A stretch of 64,000 nucleotides of DNA from Streptococcus salivarius (GCF_002094975.1 NZ_CP015283.1:1907501-1971500); one strand, 5' to 3'; numbered from the stretch's first letter, positions 49,382 to 58,803 are shown. Numbers and translations: made by a program. The notes: generated from the sequence alone by a model not told the origin.

Positions 49382-49401
49382 AATAAAAGGATGAAAATAA
49401 T

Positions 49402-50346
49402 ATGAAAAAAATACTATCTATGAAAAAAATACTATCAACAATGGCACTATTACTTTTAGCGGTAGTTGCTTTAGCAGCGTGTAATAATAAACAAGACAGT
49501 AGCAAAGATAAATTACGAGTTGTTACGACTAATTCCATTATTGCCGATATCACCAAAAATATTGCTGGAGATAAAATCACTCTCCACAGTATTGTCCCGG
49601 TTGGTAAGGACCCTCACGAATATGAACCTCTTCCTGATGATGTAAAGAAGACGTCACAAGCTGACTTGATTTTTTATAACGGTATCAATTTAGAAACTGG
49701 TGGGAATGCCTGGTTTACTAAGTTGGTCAAGAATGCCCATAAGACAGAAAACAAAGATTATTTTGCAGTTAGTGATGGTGTTGAGGTGATTTACCTTGAA
49801 GGTCAGTCAGAAAAAGGTAAGGAGGATCCCCACGCTTGGCTTAATCTGGAAAATGGGATTATTTATGCACAAAATATTGCTAAGCAACTCATCGCTAAGG
49901 ACCCAAAAAACAAGACCTATTACGAAAAGAATCTAAAAACCTATACTAACAAGCTTAGTAAACTGGACCAAGAAGCTAAAGAGACCTTTAACAACATTCC
50001 CGATGAAAAAAAACTAATTGTCACTAGTGAAGGATGTTTCAAATACTTCTCTAAAGCCTATGGAGTACCATCTGCCTACATCTGGGAAATCAATACTGAA
50101 GAAGAAGGTACACCGGACCAAATCAAAACGCTTGTGGAAAAACTCCGTCAAACCAAGGTACCAGCACTCTTTGTCGAATCTAGTGTCGATGACCGCCCTA
50201 TGAAAACAGTCGCTAAGGATACCAATATTCCTATTTATGCAAAAATCTTTACAGATTCTATTGCCAAAAAAGGGCAAAACGGCGATAGCTACTACAACAT
50301 GATGAAATATAATCTGGATAAAATCGCCCAGGGTTTGAATCAGTAA
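49402..50346 (+). CDS. metal ABC transporter, substrate-binding lipoprotein (ScaA/MtsA type)
   Basis: A 314-residue lipoprotein of the ZnuA/PsaA family capturing Mn or Fe. The lipobox is LAAC with Cys27. Metal ligands are His72 (GKDPHEYEP), His144 (EDPHAWL), a Glu in [10 protein letters not shown] (about 210) and an Asp in [11 protein letters not shown] (about 285), the His-His-Glu-Asp set of Mn-binding members. The first 36 bases hold two near-identical 18-bp units, so two in-frame ATGs begin the same six-residue string; the first (49402) has the ribosome binding site. Confidence 0.95.
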   Translation: MKKILSMKKILSTMALLLLAVVALAACNNKQDSSKDKLRVVTTNSIIADITKNIAGDKITLHSIVPVGKDPHEYEPLPDDVKKTSQADLIFYNGINLETGGNAWFTKLVKNAHKTENKDYFAVSDGVEVIYLEGQSEKGKEDPHAWLNLENGIIYAQNIAKQLIAKDPKNKTYYEKNLKTYTNKLSKLDQEAKETFNNIPDEKKLIVTSEGCFKYFSKAYGVPSAYIWEINTEEEGTPDQIKTLVEKLRQTKVPALFVESSVDDRPMKTVAKDTNIPIYAKIFTDSIAKKGQNGDSYYNMMKYNLDKIAQGLNQ

Positions 50347-50387
50347 AAATCTTGTCTGAGATACGTTCTGTATTCTTCTGAAAAATC

Positions 50388-50396
50388 TGTTATACT
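50388..50396 (+). promoter_or_regulatory. extended -10 promoter of the DtxR-family regulator gene
   Basis: TGTTATACT (hexamer 50391-50396), 29 bp before the ATG, suggests expression separate from the transporter operon. Confidence 0.45.
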
Positions 50397-50425
50397 AAGG
50401 TGAGACTATTTTTAAAGGAAAAAAC

Positions 50426-51073
50426 ATGACACCTAATAAAGAAGACTACCTCAAATGTATCTATGAGATTGGTACTGAAGAAGGTAAAATCACTAATAAG
50501 GAAATCGCAAACCGCATGGAGGTGTCTCCACCTGCTGTGACGGAAATGATTAAGAAATTGATTTCAGAAGACCTTATCGTCAAAGATAAACACAAGGGCT
50601 ACCTCCTAACGGAAACAGGTACAATCAACGTTGCTGAACTCTATCGTAAACATCGCCTCATCGAAGTCTTTTTGGTGGACCACTTGCAATATTCTTGCGA
50701 TCAAATTCATCAAGAGGCTGAAATCTTAGAGCATACTGTCTCTGATCACTTCATCGATGCTCTTGACCGCCTACTCAACTATCCTCAAACCTGTCCACAC
50801 GGCGGGCAAATTCCCAAATCAGGTCAACTCATAGAAGAATTTTATAACCAGACTTTTACACAAGGTCTTGCTCCTGGAAATTATGTCCTTCGTCGAGTTC
50901 AAGATCAACATGATCTACTCCATTATTTGGAGACTGTCGGTCTTAAAATTGGAACACCTTTTACCTTGGAAGGCTTTGACCCTTTCACACAACTCTACCG
51001 ACTACATATTGATGGAAAGGACGTCCAAATACCAGAAGCTATTGCTAGCAATCTTTATATTGAATCAAACTAA
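50426..51073 (+). CDS. DtxR/MntR-family metal-dependent regulator (SloR/MtsR type)
   Basis: A 215-residue repressor with an N-terminal winged helix (TPNKEDYLKCIYEIGTEEGKITNKEIANRMEVSPPAVTEMIKKL), a dimer and metal-binding domain (RKHRLIEVFLVDHLQYSCDQIHQEAEILEHTVSDHF, with Cys, Glu and His ligands) and a C-terminal SH3-like FeoA domain. The three-domain length fits streptococcal SloR/ScaR/MtsR rather than short MntR. It lies directly downstream of the transporter it should control, through the operator at 47746-47804. Confidence 0.93.
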   Translation: MTPNKEDYLKCIYEIGTEEGKITNKEIANRMEVSPPAVTEMIKKLISEDLIVKDKHKGYLLTETGTINVAELYRKHRLIEVFLVDHLQYSCDQIHQEAEILEHTVSDHFIDALDRLLNYPQTCPHGGQIPKSGQLIEEFYNQTFTQGLAPGNYVLRRVQDQHDLLHYLETVGLKIGTPFTLEGFDPFTQLYRLHIDGKDVQIPEAIASNLYIESN

Positions 51074-51126
51074 AAAAGCGAGGCTGATGAACACACTTAG
51101 ATGTGTCATCAGTCTCACTTTTTTTT
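51073..51126. terminator. long bidirectional terminator
   Basis: AAAAAAGCGAGGCTGATGA ... TCATCAGTCTCACTTTTTT with an inner ACACA/TGTGT stem lies between the convergent regulator and htpX genes. Confidence 0.8.
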
Positions 51127-52024
51127 ACATTTGTTTCAAGCGTTCCACCCGTTCTGAAATTGGTGGATGAGTATAAAAGAGCTTCTGCAAACCAGATTCC
51201 TTTTTAGGATCATTGATATAGAGGGCTGCACTAGCATCATCCACGTGATGTTGCATTGGCGCACTATTATCAAGTTTGAGCAGAGCATTAATCATACCTT
51301 GTGGGTTACGTGTCAATTCGACGCTAGAAGCATCAGCTAGAAATTCACGTTGGCGTGAAATAGCCAACTGAACCAAGGTAGCCGCCAAAGGCGCCAGGAT
51401 AATGGCAATCAAAGAAATAATGAGAAGAATAATTTCCAAACCGCTACTTCCATTACGGTCATCATCATTTCTACGACGGCCTCCACCCCAGAACATCATA
51501 TTACGAGCCATCCCAGCTAGCATGGTAATGGCAGATGCTAAGGCAACTGCTATGGTAGAGATTCGGATATCGTAGTTGCGAATATGACTCACTTCATGTC
51601 CGATAACCCCTTCAAGCTCCTCACGATTCATAACTGCAAGAAGACCGGTTGTAGCAGCTACTGCAGCATTCTTAGGGCTTGATCCAGTCGCAAAAGCGTT
51701 CATAGAAGGATCATTGACAATAAAGACACGTGGCATTGGGATTTGGGCCACCATAGCCATGTCCTCGACCACATGATAAAGGTCTGGAGCCGTTTGTTCA
51801 TCAACTTCTCGTGCACCGTTCATGGCCATAACGACATTGGTTGATTGGAAAATCATGGTAATGGCATAGATAAAACCAATAACTAGGGCAAGAATCAGAC
51901 CACCAAAGCCTGAACCTAACCAAAGATAGCCAACACCGTAGCCAACAAGGCCCAGCAAGAGGAAAAAGACCAGGAGCAAAAGCCAAGTCTTTCTCTTATT
52001 TCGAGCAATTTGATCAAATAACAT
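51125..52024 (-). CDS. htpX: membrane protease HtpX
   Basis: A 299-residue M48 zinc metalloprotease of the cytoplasmic membrane, involved in quality control of membrane proteins. The zinc motif HEVSH is at residues 143-147. Two N-terminal helices (about 13-35 and 40-60) and further hydrophobic segments at about 155-175 and 195-220 anchor it. It is 1 bp downstream of lemA; the lemA-htpX pair is common in streptococci. Confidence 0.95.
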   Translation of the reverse strand: MLFDQIARNKRKTWLLLLVFFLLLGLVGYGVGYLWLGSGFGGLILALVIGFIYAITMIFQSTNVVMAMNGAREVDEQTAPDLYHVVEDMAMVAQIPMPRVFIVNDPSMNAFATGSSPKNAAVAATTGLLAVMNREELEGVIGHEVSHIRNYDIRISTIAVALASAITMLAGMARNMMFWGGGRRRNDDDRNGSSGLEIILLIISLIAIILAPLAATLVQLAISRQREFLADASSVELTRNPQGMINALLKLDNSAPMQHHVDDASAALYINDPKKESGLQKLFYTHPPISERVERLKQM

Positions 52025-52025
52025 A

Positions 52026-52586
52026 TTAGTTACCTAGTCCACTGAAATCAACCTTAGGCACAGCTTTTTCTTCTTCTGGTGTTTCAAGGAATTCAGCTGC
52101 CTTAAAGCTAAACATCTTAGCAATAACATTGCTTGGGAATGTTTCCAATTTCACATTGTAGTTACTTGTCACACTGTTATAAAGTTGACGTGAATAGGCA
52201 ATTTTATTTTCAGTGTTCGTCAACTCTTCTTGAAGCTGGCTAAAGTTGGCACTAGCCTTAAGATCAGGGTAACTTTCAGCTACCGCAAAGATGCCAGAAA
52301 CCTGACGAGTCAATTCATCACTGGCACGCATAGCTGCTGCAGGAGAAGTCGCAGCTGCTACTTGATTACGAAGTTCTGCTACTTTTTCAAGCGTTGAACC
52401 TTCATATTTAGCGTAACCTTTAACCGTTTCAATCAAGTTAGGAAGGAGATCATTACGACGTTTCAATTGAACATCAATTTGACTCCATGCCTCCTTGGTT
52501 TGCATACGGCTTTTAACCAAGCCGTTATAACTTGCAATAACAAAAATCACAAGAACAACAATAATGGCAATAATAATCCAAATCAT
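52026..52586 (-). CDS. lemA: LemA family protein
   Basis: A 186-residue protein with an N-terminal membrane helix ([20 protein letters not shown]) and a helical LemA domain ([46 protein letters not shown] region at about 90-115). The function of LemA is unknown. It lies directly upstream of htpX and probably shares its promoter. Confidence 0.93.
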   Translation of the reverse strand: MIWIIIAIIVVLVIFVIASYNGLVKSRMQTKEAWSQIDVQLKRRNDLLPNLIETVKGYAKYEGSTLEKVAELRNQVAAATSPAAAMRASDELTRQVSGIFAVAESYPDLKASANFSQLQEELTNTENKIAYSRQLYNSVTSNYNVKLETFPSNVIAKMFSFKAAEFLETPEEEKAVPKVDFSGLGN

Positions 52587-52701
52587 ATTTTAATCCTTTC
52601 TTATACCTAAAAAGAGTCATTACGACTTCTCTTTCAAGTACCTTTGATAGTCTCAGTATATCAAATTTTCAGATAAAAGTGGTAAAATCTGAGTCGTTTT
52701 A

Positions 52702-52731
52702 CAAAAAAACTGGACAAGATGTCCAGCTTTT
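52702..52731 (-). terminator. Rho-independent terminator of the nuclease gene
   Basis: Minus strand: CTGGAC-ATCTT-GTCCAG followed by a seven-T run, just after the nuclease stop codon. Confidence 0.8.
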
Positions 52732-52734
52732 GTA

Positions 52735-53739
52735 TTACTCTTTAGACGTGTGTCGTTTACCTTGGGCTAGGGCATCTGCTTCTGTCATTGTAACGACATT
52801 TGCTTTGTTGGTATTGCTAGGCATACTGTTGATGTCATACCAATAAACATCTGCTGTACCATGACGCGCCACATAAACTGTTCGACTTTCTTCTTGTGCA
52901 GGTTGCACAGGCTCTGGCTCAGAACTTGGTTGTTCAGTCACCTGTGAACTCTCAGAACTAGGCTCAGATGGCGCTTCAGTAAATTCAGTAACCGTATTTG
53001 TCGCTGTCCCATCTGCATAATTGATTTCTGCATTTGGTGATTGGTTATCCAATATAACATGCGTAACTCCCTGACTGTCAAGAGTCTCCTTATCTCCACC
53101 AAGTTTAATTTCCAAGAGATTTCCAGAACTATCAATACCAACATACTGAAGTTCTACTTGACGAGGCAACAACTCGTCTCCACTGTAAATAGCTGTTACC
53201 TTATAGTCTAACCAATAGTTAGGGTGTAGTGCTAGCCAGTTATCCAAACGATTCTCGTAATAAAGCATACCTGACTGATTACCTTCGTCGGTTCCTTTAT
53301 AATTTCCAGAATTCAACCAGGCAGTCATAGGTACTAAATTCTTGCCCTCATCATTGACACCAGAAAACTGATAGCCAATCAAATGCCCTCGATTCATTAG
53401 CCAAGATTTTGATTTACCGTCACCATAATAAAACTTATAGTTATGCCACCCTACAGGATTATATTTTATTTTACCGGGACGCTTATTCTTCGGCTCGTCC
53501 TTATCTTGTAACTGTATATGAGCACTGTGGGCACGTCCTAGCTGGTCCTTCTCCTCCATGACAAACTGCTTTTGACCATTAAAAGCCAAGATACCATTAT
53601 TCTCATCCGCTTGAACCACTTGAGAACTCACAGCCAAAGATTGTTTGCTAGTATCTAATGAAAATCCGAAACCTAACGTAAATACTAAAAGAAGAAGAGA
53701 AAATAAACGAATCCTACCATTTCTTTTTTCTTTCATCAT
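52735..53739 (-). CDS. secreted DNA/RNA non-specific endonuclease (EndA-like)
   Basis: A 334-residue exported nuclease. Residues 10-45 form a signal or membrane anchor. The beta-beta-alpha metal domain has MNRGHLIGYQFSG with the catalytic His119, and NLVPMTAWLNSGNYKG with metal-binding Asn residues. The usual D-RGH of EndA is N-RGH here (Asn116), as in some other streptococcal DNases. The C-terminal part has a Ser/Glu/Pro-rich linker and a Tyr-rich module (VYVARHGTADVYWYDINSMP). It may digest extracellular DNA for nutrition, competence or NET escape. Single gene with terminator. Confidence 0.9.
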   Translation of the reverse strand: MMKEKRNGRIRLFSLLLLVFTLGFGFSLDTSKQSLAVSSQVVQADENNGILAFNGQKQFVMEEKDQLGRAHSAHIQLQDKDEPKNKRPGKIKYNPVGWHNYKFYYGDGKSKSWLMNRGHLIGYQFSGVNDEGKNLVPMTAWLNSGNYKGTDEGNQSGMLYYENRLDNWLALHPNYWLDYKVTAIYSGDELLPRQVELQYVGIDSSGNLLEIKLGGDKETLDSQGVTHVILDNQSPNAEINYADGTATNTVTEFTEAPSEPSSESSQVTEQPSSEPEPVQPAQEESRTVYVARHGTADVYWYDINSMPSNTNKANVVTMTEADALAQGKRHTSKE

Positions 53740-53882
53740 CTTAACTCCTTAATTTTTCTTATCACTTTAATTATACAGGACCAAATCAAAGTGGATGATT
53801 AAAAATAAAGAATAATGATATTAGGTATCTTAGAGCTTGCTTAAAAACAAAAACACCCAATTTAATGGATGTTTCTTACCTA

Positions 53883-56800
53883 TTATTTACCTGCTTTTTT
53901 ACCTTGTTTTGTAAGATAAACTGTAGATATACTTAGTGCTGCAGCAACTCCGACAAGAAAGAAGACCGTTGTCGTATCAGACTTACCTTTTTCTTTTGAA
54001 GTGCTAGCTTGGCTTTCAGAACTCTTGGTCACCTGTTTTGCCTCAGTTGCTTTATCAATACGGGCGACATTCTTAGGTGTGTCATCCTTCTTGCTTTCCG
54101 CCAATTCTGACAAATCACTGCTAATCTCTTTGGCAACACCTTCAGAGCTTGTAAGTGATGCCGCTTCTGAAGCTAATGTTTCAGAGGCCATAACCGCCAT
54201 AACTTTACTTGCAATCACATCCACAGACTTCTCATTCAAAAGAGAATTAAAGCGAATAGCTTCTGAGGCAAGCTGACTGCTTGTTACAGGGGTTTTTAGG
54301 TCATTGTTATAAGCGACCTGACTATTTGGCAAGATGCTGACAACTTCAGATGTACGTGCTGTTGTTGGAGATTCAGAAACCTTGACATCAACCTGACTTG
54401 TTGAACCTTTTTCAATAACTTCTGAAGAAACCTCGCTAATCGGATCCTTTTGTGTACTTTCTGAAGTTGGAGATTTCTCTGGGCTGTCAGAAGTAATTGC
54501 TACGTCAACCTGACTAGTAGATGAAGCTACTGAAGTTTCCTCATTCTTTGGTGACTCAGAGGCTGGAGCAGTTGAGCTTCCCTCACTCTTTGGTGTTTCT
54601 GAAACTGAAGACTCTGAGATCACTTCACTGTTAGAAGCTTCAGAAACTGGAGTGCTTGAACTTTCCTCACTCTTTGGTGTTTCTGAAACTGATGTCTCTG
54701 AGATTACTTCACTGTTTGATACTTCAGAAACTGGAGTGCTTGAACTTTCTTCACTCTTAGCTGTTTCTGAAACTGAGGTCTCTGAGATCACTTCACTGTT
54801 AGATGCTTCAGAAACTGGAGTGCTTGAACTTTCCTCACTCTTTGGTGTTTCTGAAACTGAAGTCTCAGAAACTACTTCACTAGTTGATGTTTCAGAAACT
54901 GGAGTGCTTGAACCTGCCTCACTCTTTGGTGTTTCTGATGCTGAGGTCTCGGAAATTACTTCACTAGTTGATGCTTCGGAAACCGGAGTGCTTGAACCTG
55001 CTTCACTCTTTGGTGTTTCTGATGCCGAAGTTTCAGAAACTACTTCACTAGTTGATGCTTCAGAAACTGGAGTGCTTGAACTTTCCTCACTCTTTGGTGT
55101 TTCTGATGCTGATGTCTCGGAAATTACTTCACTTGTTGATGCTTCGGAAACCGGAGTGCTTGAACCTTCTTCACTCTTTGGTGTTTCTGAAACTGAAGAC
55201 TCTGAGATCACTTCACTGTTAGAAGTCTCGGAAACTGGGGCTGATGAACTTACCTCACTCTTTGGTGACTCGGAAACTGAAGTCTCTGAGACTGGATTAT
55301 TGACAGGTTTTGGTTCAGTTTTTGTTGGAGAAACTGCTGAGACAGCCCCAACAATCGTCGCCTTATTGTCAATCGTATTATTAGATAAACGGATTTCTCC
55401 ATTACCATTGTCACCCATCTCAAAGTTTTTGGTAATCACTGGATCAGCCAAGGTATTCAATAGTTTATTATCGTAGACATTGACATTCTTGATTGTTCCA
55501 CGAACTTGTTGGAAATCAATGGCACCACGATGGAGGTTATAGAGGTCATTAGTTGTCCCTGAACGTAGAATGGTATTGTCATGAATCTTAATTCCAGAAT
55601 CATTGAGGTCAAAATTGTGACCTGCAAAGACAGTGTTTACACGGATACCTGCTCCAGCAAAGACGTCCTTGATGAGGTTTCCTGAAATTTCATGCCCCTT
55701 ACCACCAAAAATACCGATACCAGCCGCACGCCAGCCTGATTCAATGGTATTGTTAAGGAATTTATTATTTTCCTCAGCTGCTGCATTTGTCCCATCTGAA
55801 ATACTTGACCAGATAGCTAAACCATCATCACCATTCCCACGGATATTAGAGTTTTTAACTGTTGAATTCTTGGTCCCTTGGGCAAAGTTAATACCATCAG
55901 CCAAGTTATTACGGATACGAGCATTTTCAACAACAAGACCGTCCGTATACTTCATATTCCCCGTCTGGTCGTAGTCTCCAATCCACATACCGACTTCAAA
56001 ATGCTGAACCCAGATGTCGTGAATTTTCGAATCCTTACCAAGTGTTCCCGAAATAGCCTTGTACTGTGCATCCTCGTTATAACGAGACGTCAAGTTGGAA
56101 TCCATGTAAAGATTGCTCAACTCAATGCCATTACTATTATGACCGAAGACAATACCACCACCATAGCGTTTGTCACTTGTAAAGTGTAGTTGTGTATGCC
56201 AAACACCGGCACCTGAGATTTTTAGATTATCAGCTTCGATATTAACCTGTTTATCAAAATTGAAACGTCCTTCTGGAATATAGACAGATTTTCCGCTGGC
56301 TTTAGCTTCTTCCACAGCCGCAAGTAGGGCAGCAGTGTCATCACTATCATCATTGGCAGATGCACCCTTATCCACGATACTGATACTATTTTCACCTTGG
56401 GCAACAGGCGCTGGAGCCTGTTCAAGCTCAATAAAGTCAATACCGTAAGGGACATTGTCATCTTTCTTCTTAACTAGAGAAATCTTATCTCCAGATTTCA
56501 ATTGGATATCCTTGAGGAGAAAACGTGTCTCATCAAAACGAAAACGTGCACTTGAACCATCAATGGCTTGATCATACTCATGGTCCCCTTTAAGGTACTG
56601 CCATGCTGAGTGAGATGACAAATCAAGATTACCAACGCTTGAACCATTGACCTGCACATCCAACTGACCTGATGCACCATCAGGTATTGTATAACGCACA
56701 TTCAAAGCATTGGCTGGCTCAGTGACATTGAAAGTAACTGCCGCATCCTTTTTAGGAAGTTCAACATAAGTTTGGTTAGTCGCTTCCACAGCCGTAGATT

Positions 56801-57332
56801 CCATGTCCGTTGACTGCTGGATTGTAGCACCATTTTCAACACTTGCATTTTCTGCCTCATGAGTCGTATAAGGCATTTTTGCACCGTAACCATCTGTGCT
56901 GTACTCCTTGCCTTGACCTTGGTCCTCAGTCGCATTGGTTAAGACATTTGCTGAAATTTCTTGAGTTTGAGGGTTGCTTGTCTCAACCAATTGATCAATA
57001 GTCGGAGTCTGTTCAGCTGCTTGAACAGTTGTTACCTGAGGCTGAACTGAAGCAATATTGGCAGGCCGTGACGTTTGTACTGGCTCAACTGATGCTGGCT
57101 CTGAAGTCGCCAATTGTGCCGTTGAGGCTGTTTGAGGTGTCTGTGCTTGATTTGAGGCATCAGTCAAATCACTAATTGATTGTGCCTCATCAGCCTGAGC
57201 AGCTTGCCCATTAGCAAGAGCCATAAAGCCAATCAAAGCTGATGCTGCGCCAATAGAATATTTACGGATGCTGTACTTTGGTTTCGTTTTTCTTTCTTTA
57301 AACAAGTCTATTCTCCTGATACTTTTTTTCAC
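53883..57332 (-). CDS. YSIRK-signal surface protein with beta-helix domain and Ser-rich repeats
   Basis: A 1149-residue exported protein. The YSIRK-type signal peptide (KPKYSIRKYSIGAASALIGF) ends near residue 48. A Gln/Thr/Ala-rich spacer follows, then a carbohydrate-binding-like domain (HEAENASVENGATIQ, about 155-310), and a pectate-lyase-3-type right-handed beta-helix (SIVDKGASANDDSDDTAAL onward, about 313-660). Residues 687-910 are eight 28-residue Ser/Glu repeats. The C-terminus has a hydrophobic helix and KQGKKAGK tail, like a cell-wall sorting signal, but no LPXTG is present. Start is uncertain: GTG at 57332 has a poor site, while TTG at 57305 follows AGGAG at 7 bp and gives MFKERKTKPKYSIRK. 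Confidence 0.88.
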   Translation of the reverse strand: MKKSIRRIDLFKERKTKPKYSIRKYSIGAASALIGFMALANGQAAQADEAQSISDLTDASNQAQTPQTASTAQLATSEPASVEPVQTSRPANIASVQPQVTTVQAAEQTPTIDQLVETSNPQTQEISANVLTNATEDQGQGKEYSTDGYGAKMPYTTHEAENASVENGATIQQSTDMESTAVEATNQTYVELPKKDAAVTFNVTEPANALNVRYTIPDGASGQLDVQVNGSSVGNLDLSSHSAWQYLKGDHEYDQAIDGSSARFRFDETRFLLKDIQLKSGDKISLVKKKDDNVPYGIDFIELEQAPAPVAQGENSISIVDKGASANDDSDDTAALLAAVEEAKASGKSVYIPEGRFNFDKQVNIEADNLKISGAGVWHTQLHFTSDKRYGGGIVFGHNSNGIELSNLYMDSNLTSRYNEDAQYKAISGTLGKDSKIHDIWVQHFEVGMWIGDYDQTGNMKYTDGLVVENARIRNNLADGINFAQGTKNSTVKNSNIRGNGDDGLAIWSSISDGTNAAAEENNKFLNNTIESGWRAAGIGIFGGKGHEISGNLIKDVFAGAGIRVNTVFAGHNFDLNDSGIKIHDNTILRSGTTNDLYNLHRGAIDFQQVRGTIKNVNVYDNKLLNTLADPVITKNFEMGDNGNGEIRLSNNTIDNKATIVGAVSAVSPTKTEPKPVNNPVSETSVSESPKSEVSSSAPVSETSNSEVISESSVSETPKSEEGSSTPVSEASTSEVISETSASETPKSEESSSTPVSEASTSEVVSETSASETPKSEAGSSTPVSEASTSEVISETSASETPKSEAGSSTPVSETSTSEVVSETSVSETPKSEESSSTPVSEASNSEVISETSVSETAKSEESSSTPVSEVSNSEVISETSVSETPKSEESSSTPVSEASNSEVISESSVSETPKSEGSSTAPASESPKNEETSVASSTSQVDVAITSDSPEKSPTSESTQKDPISEVSSEVIEKGSTSQVDVKVSESPTTARTSEVVSILPNSQVAYNNDLKTPVTSSQLASEAIRFNSLLNEKSVDVIASKVMAVMASETLASEAASLTSSEGVAKEISSDLSELAESKKDDTPKNVARIDKATEAKQVTKSSESQASTSKEKGKSDTTTVFFLVGVAAALSISTVYLTKQGKKAGK
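54603..55274 (-). repeat. eight tandem 84-bp units
   Basis: Eight in-frame units of 28 residues, consensus SETPKSEESSSTPVSEASNS plus EVISETSV, run without interruption; a ninth degenerate unit follows. Units differ mainly at SEES/SEAG/SEEG, EASN/EAST/ETST and TSV/TSA. The stretch forms the wall-spanning stalk of the surface protein and is likely to vary in copy number between strains. Confidence 0.95.
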
Positions 57333-57837
57333 AATCTCTCTATCTTAGGACCAAGCCGTCCTTTGAAAGAAAATAAAGATTCCCTCATATTAAAGATTGT
57401 TAATAATGCTGTTGTTTTTCTTATTAAAAACAAACCAAAGTAAATTATAAGGGATGAAAAAGTAAAAAAAAAGGCTAGGCTATCCATTTTAACAAGGCCT
57501 TAACAAAATTGTCATATTAGAAAGTTCAGTCATTCACGTCTAAATTATAGTCTAAAAATGTCGCACAAAAAGGTGATTTCTTTCACGTGTAAGAAATAAA
57601 AAACTCTAAATTTCCATAAAGGCTTATTTAGCAAGAGTTATCGGCCAAAACGATCAAAATGTTTTAAATCTGTTTTCTCAGATTTCTGTCAAACGTTTGA
57701 CAGTCTTTTTTAATTTTACGCTTCAAAGTATTATTTTCCGAATGTTTTAGTATTACAAATGTTAAACATCAAAAAAATAAAAAAGAGACAAAAATCTGCC
57801 TCTTATTTTTCAAAAAAATAACTAACCTAACTAGATT
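57333..57837. other. 505-bp gene-free region with clustered dyads
   Basis: No convincing ORF lies here. From 57602 to 57711 dyads follow one another: AACTCT/AGAGTT (57602-57639), ATCG/CGAT (57640-57654), AAATCTG/CAGATTT (57666-57685) and CTGTCAAACGTTTGACAG (57686-57703). The last is followed by TCTTTTTT on the plus strand; the first is followed by TTTTTTATTT on the minus strand. The region could encode a small RNA or hold operators for the surface-protein gene. Confidence 0.5.
57781..57806 (-). terminator. probable terminator of the Rpn-type gene
   Basis: Minus strand: AAGAGGCAGATTTTTGTCTCTT then a T-run, about 30 bp after the Rpn stop. The inner stem is imperfect. Confidence 0.6.
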
Positions 57838-58725
57838 TTACGATAACATTGCCTCTAATTCTTCAAGCGACAGACCAGTCACATCTGATACTACTTCTAG
57901 AGATAGACCTTTTGACAGCATCTTGCGAATCAACTCTAAGCGCTCCTCATGACGACCTCGTTCCAAGCCTTCTTCATGCGCTTCATCAATTGCTGTTTCC
58001 ATGGTCATGTCATAATTTTCTTGAATACGTATGCGTTCATCAATCATCGCCTTTTCCTCCTGTGTCCAGCTGGATGAATCCAGTAATGAATCGGCATGCG
58101 TGACCGCTCGGCTAGGTGCCTTAGAAAATGGGAGATTTCCAAAGAACTCTAGCCACTGCCGCCCTTCATCCCTGATATGCTTATCTTTATTATACTTATC
58201 CAACTCTAAAAAGGCAATCTGAAGAAGGTTCTGCTGTTTCCCATCCTTATAGTAAGCATTCAAAGGCCTCCCCGTCCTACTATTGGCCATCCAATAAGTA
58301 TTAATCGGGGACTCCTCATCTGGCAACAAGGTCTTCTCCAAGATAGCTATACCATAGACCGGCTCCATCTGCTCATACATCTTATGCGTCTGCCCTTGTT
58401 GGCGTAATTGTTGCACATTTTCCACCATCTGGTTAGCCAAATAATAATGAAAACGATTGAGAAAATAATGCTGCTTACGCACCTGAATCTCAATGATAAC
58501 CTCAGTTCCATCATTCAACTTGGCTCGAACATCCACCGAGGTTGAAAAGAGCTCATCCTCGTCAAAGTCCTTCTTATGAAACTGTGTCCCCTCCAAAATC
58601 TGCGCATCCACAACATCCAAATCCAAAATATCTCGAATAAACGCCACCGTCACCTCAGGCAGGCTAAAAATCTTCTTATCCATGATATCCAAGGTTGGTG
58701 AGACATGCTTGTGTCTTTTTTCCAT
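57838..58725 (-). CDS. Rpn-family PD-(D/E)XK nuclease
   Basis: A 295-residue protein of the Rpn/transposase-associated nuclease group. It opens with LDIMDKKIFSLPEVTVAFIRDILDL, the typical family start. The nuclease core is TSVDVRAKLNDGTEVIIEIQV, with Asp and ExQ in place of ExK as common in the family, followed by FLNRFHYYLANQMVENVQQL. The C-terminal part is helical (METAIDEAHEEGLERGRHEERLELI). Such proteins promote RecA-independent recombination or act as defence nucleases. It has a strong ribosome binding site (GAGGAGGGG) and lies downstream of the type I methylase gene, separated by a terminator. Confidence 0.85.
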   Translation of the reverse strand: MEKRHKHVSPTLDIMDKKIFSLPEVTVAFIRDILDLDVVDAQILEGTQFHKKDFDEDELFSTSVDVRAKLNDGTEVIIEIQVRKQHYFLNRFHYYLANQMVENVQQLRQQGQTHKMYEQMEPVYGIAILEKTLLPDEESPINTYWMANSRTGRPLNAYYKDGKQQNLLQIAFLELDKYNKDKHIRDEGRQWLEFFGNLPFSKAPSRAVTHADSLLDSSSWTQEEKAMIDERIRIQENYDMTMETAIDEAHEEGLERGRHEERLELIRKMLSKGLSLEVVSDVTGLSLEELEAMLS

Positions 58726-58741
58726 CTACCCCTCCTCAATT

Positions 58742-58765
58742 AAAAATAGAGGGTTGGCCCCTCTA
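58742..58765 (-). terminator. Rho-independent terminator of hsdM
   Basis: Minus strand: TAGAGGG-GCCAA-CCCTCTA followed by TTTTTA, about 40 bp after the hsdM stop. Confidence 0.8.
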
Positions 58766-58803
58766 CTTCTATCTATTCGGAAAAAGTAAATGAAAGATGG
58801 CAA

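Noticed and set aside
54603..55274. CRISPR-like array
   Set aside because: The repeats are direct, coding, contiguous and without spacers, so they are protein repeats.
54652..55476. A 274-residue plus-strand ORF with LSSLFGVSETEVSEITSL repeats
   Set aside because: It is antisense to the tandem repeats of the surface protein; the periodic stop-free frame follows from the 84-bp units, and there is no ribosome binding site or promoter.
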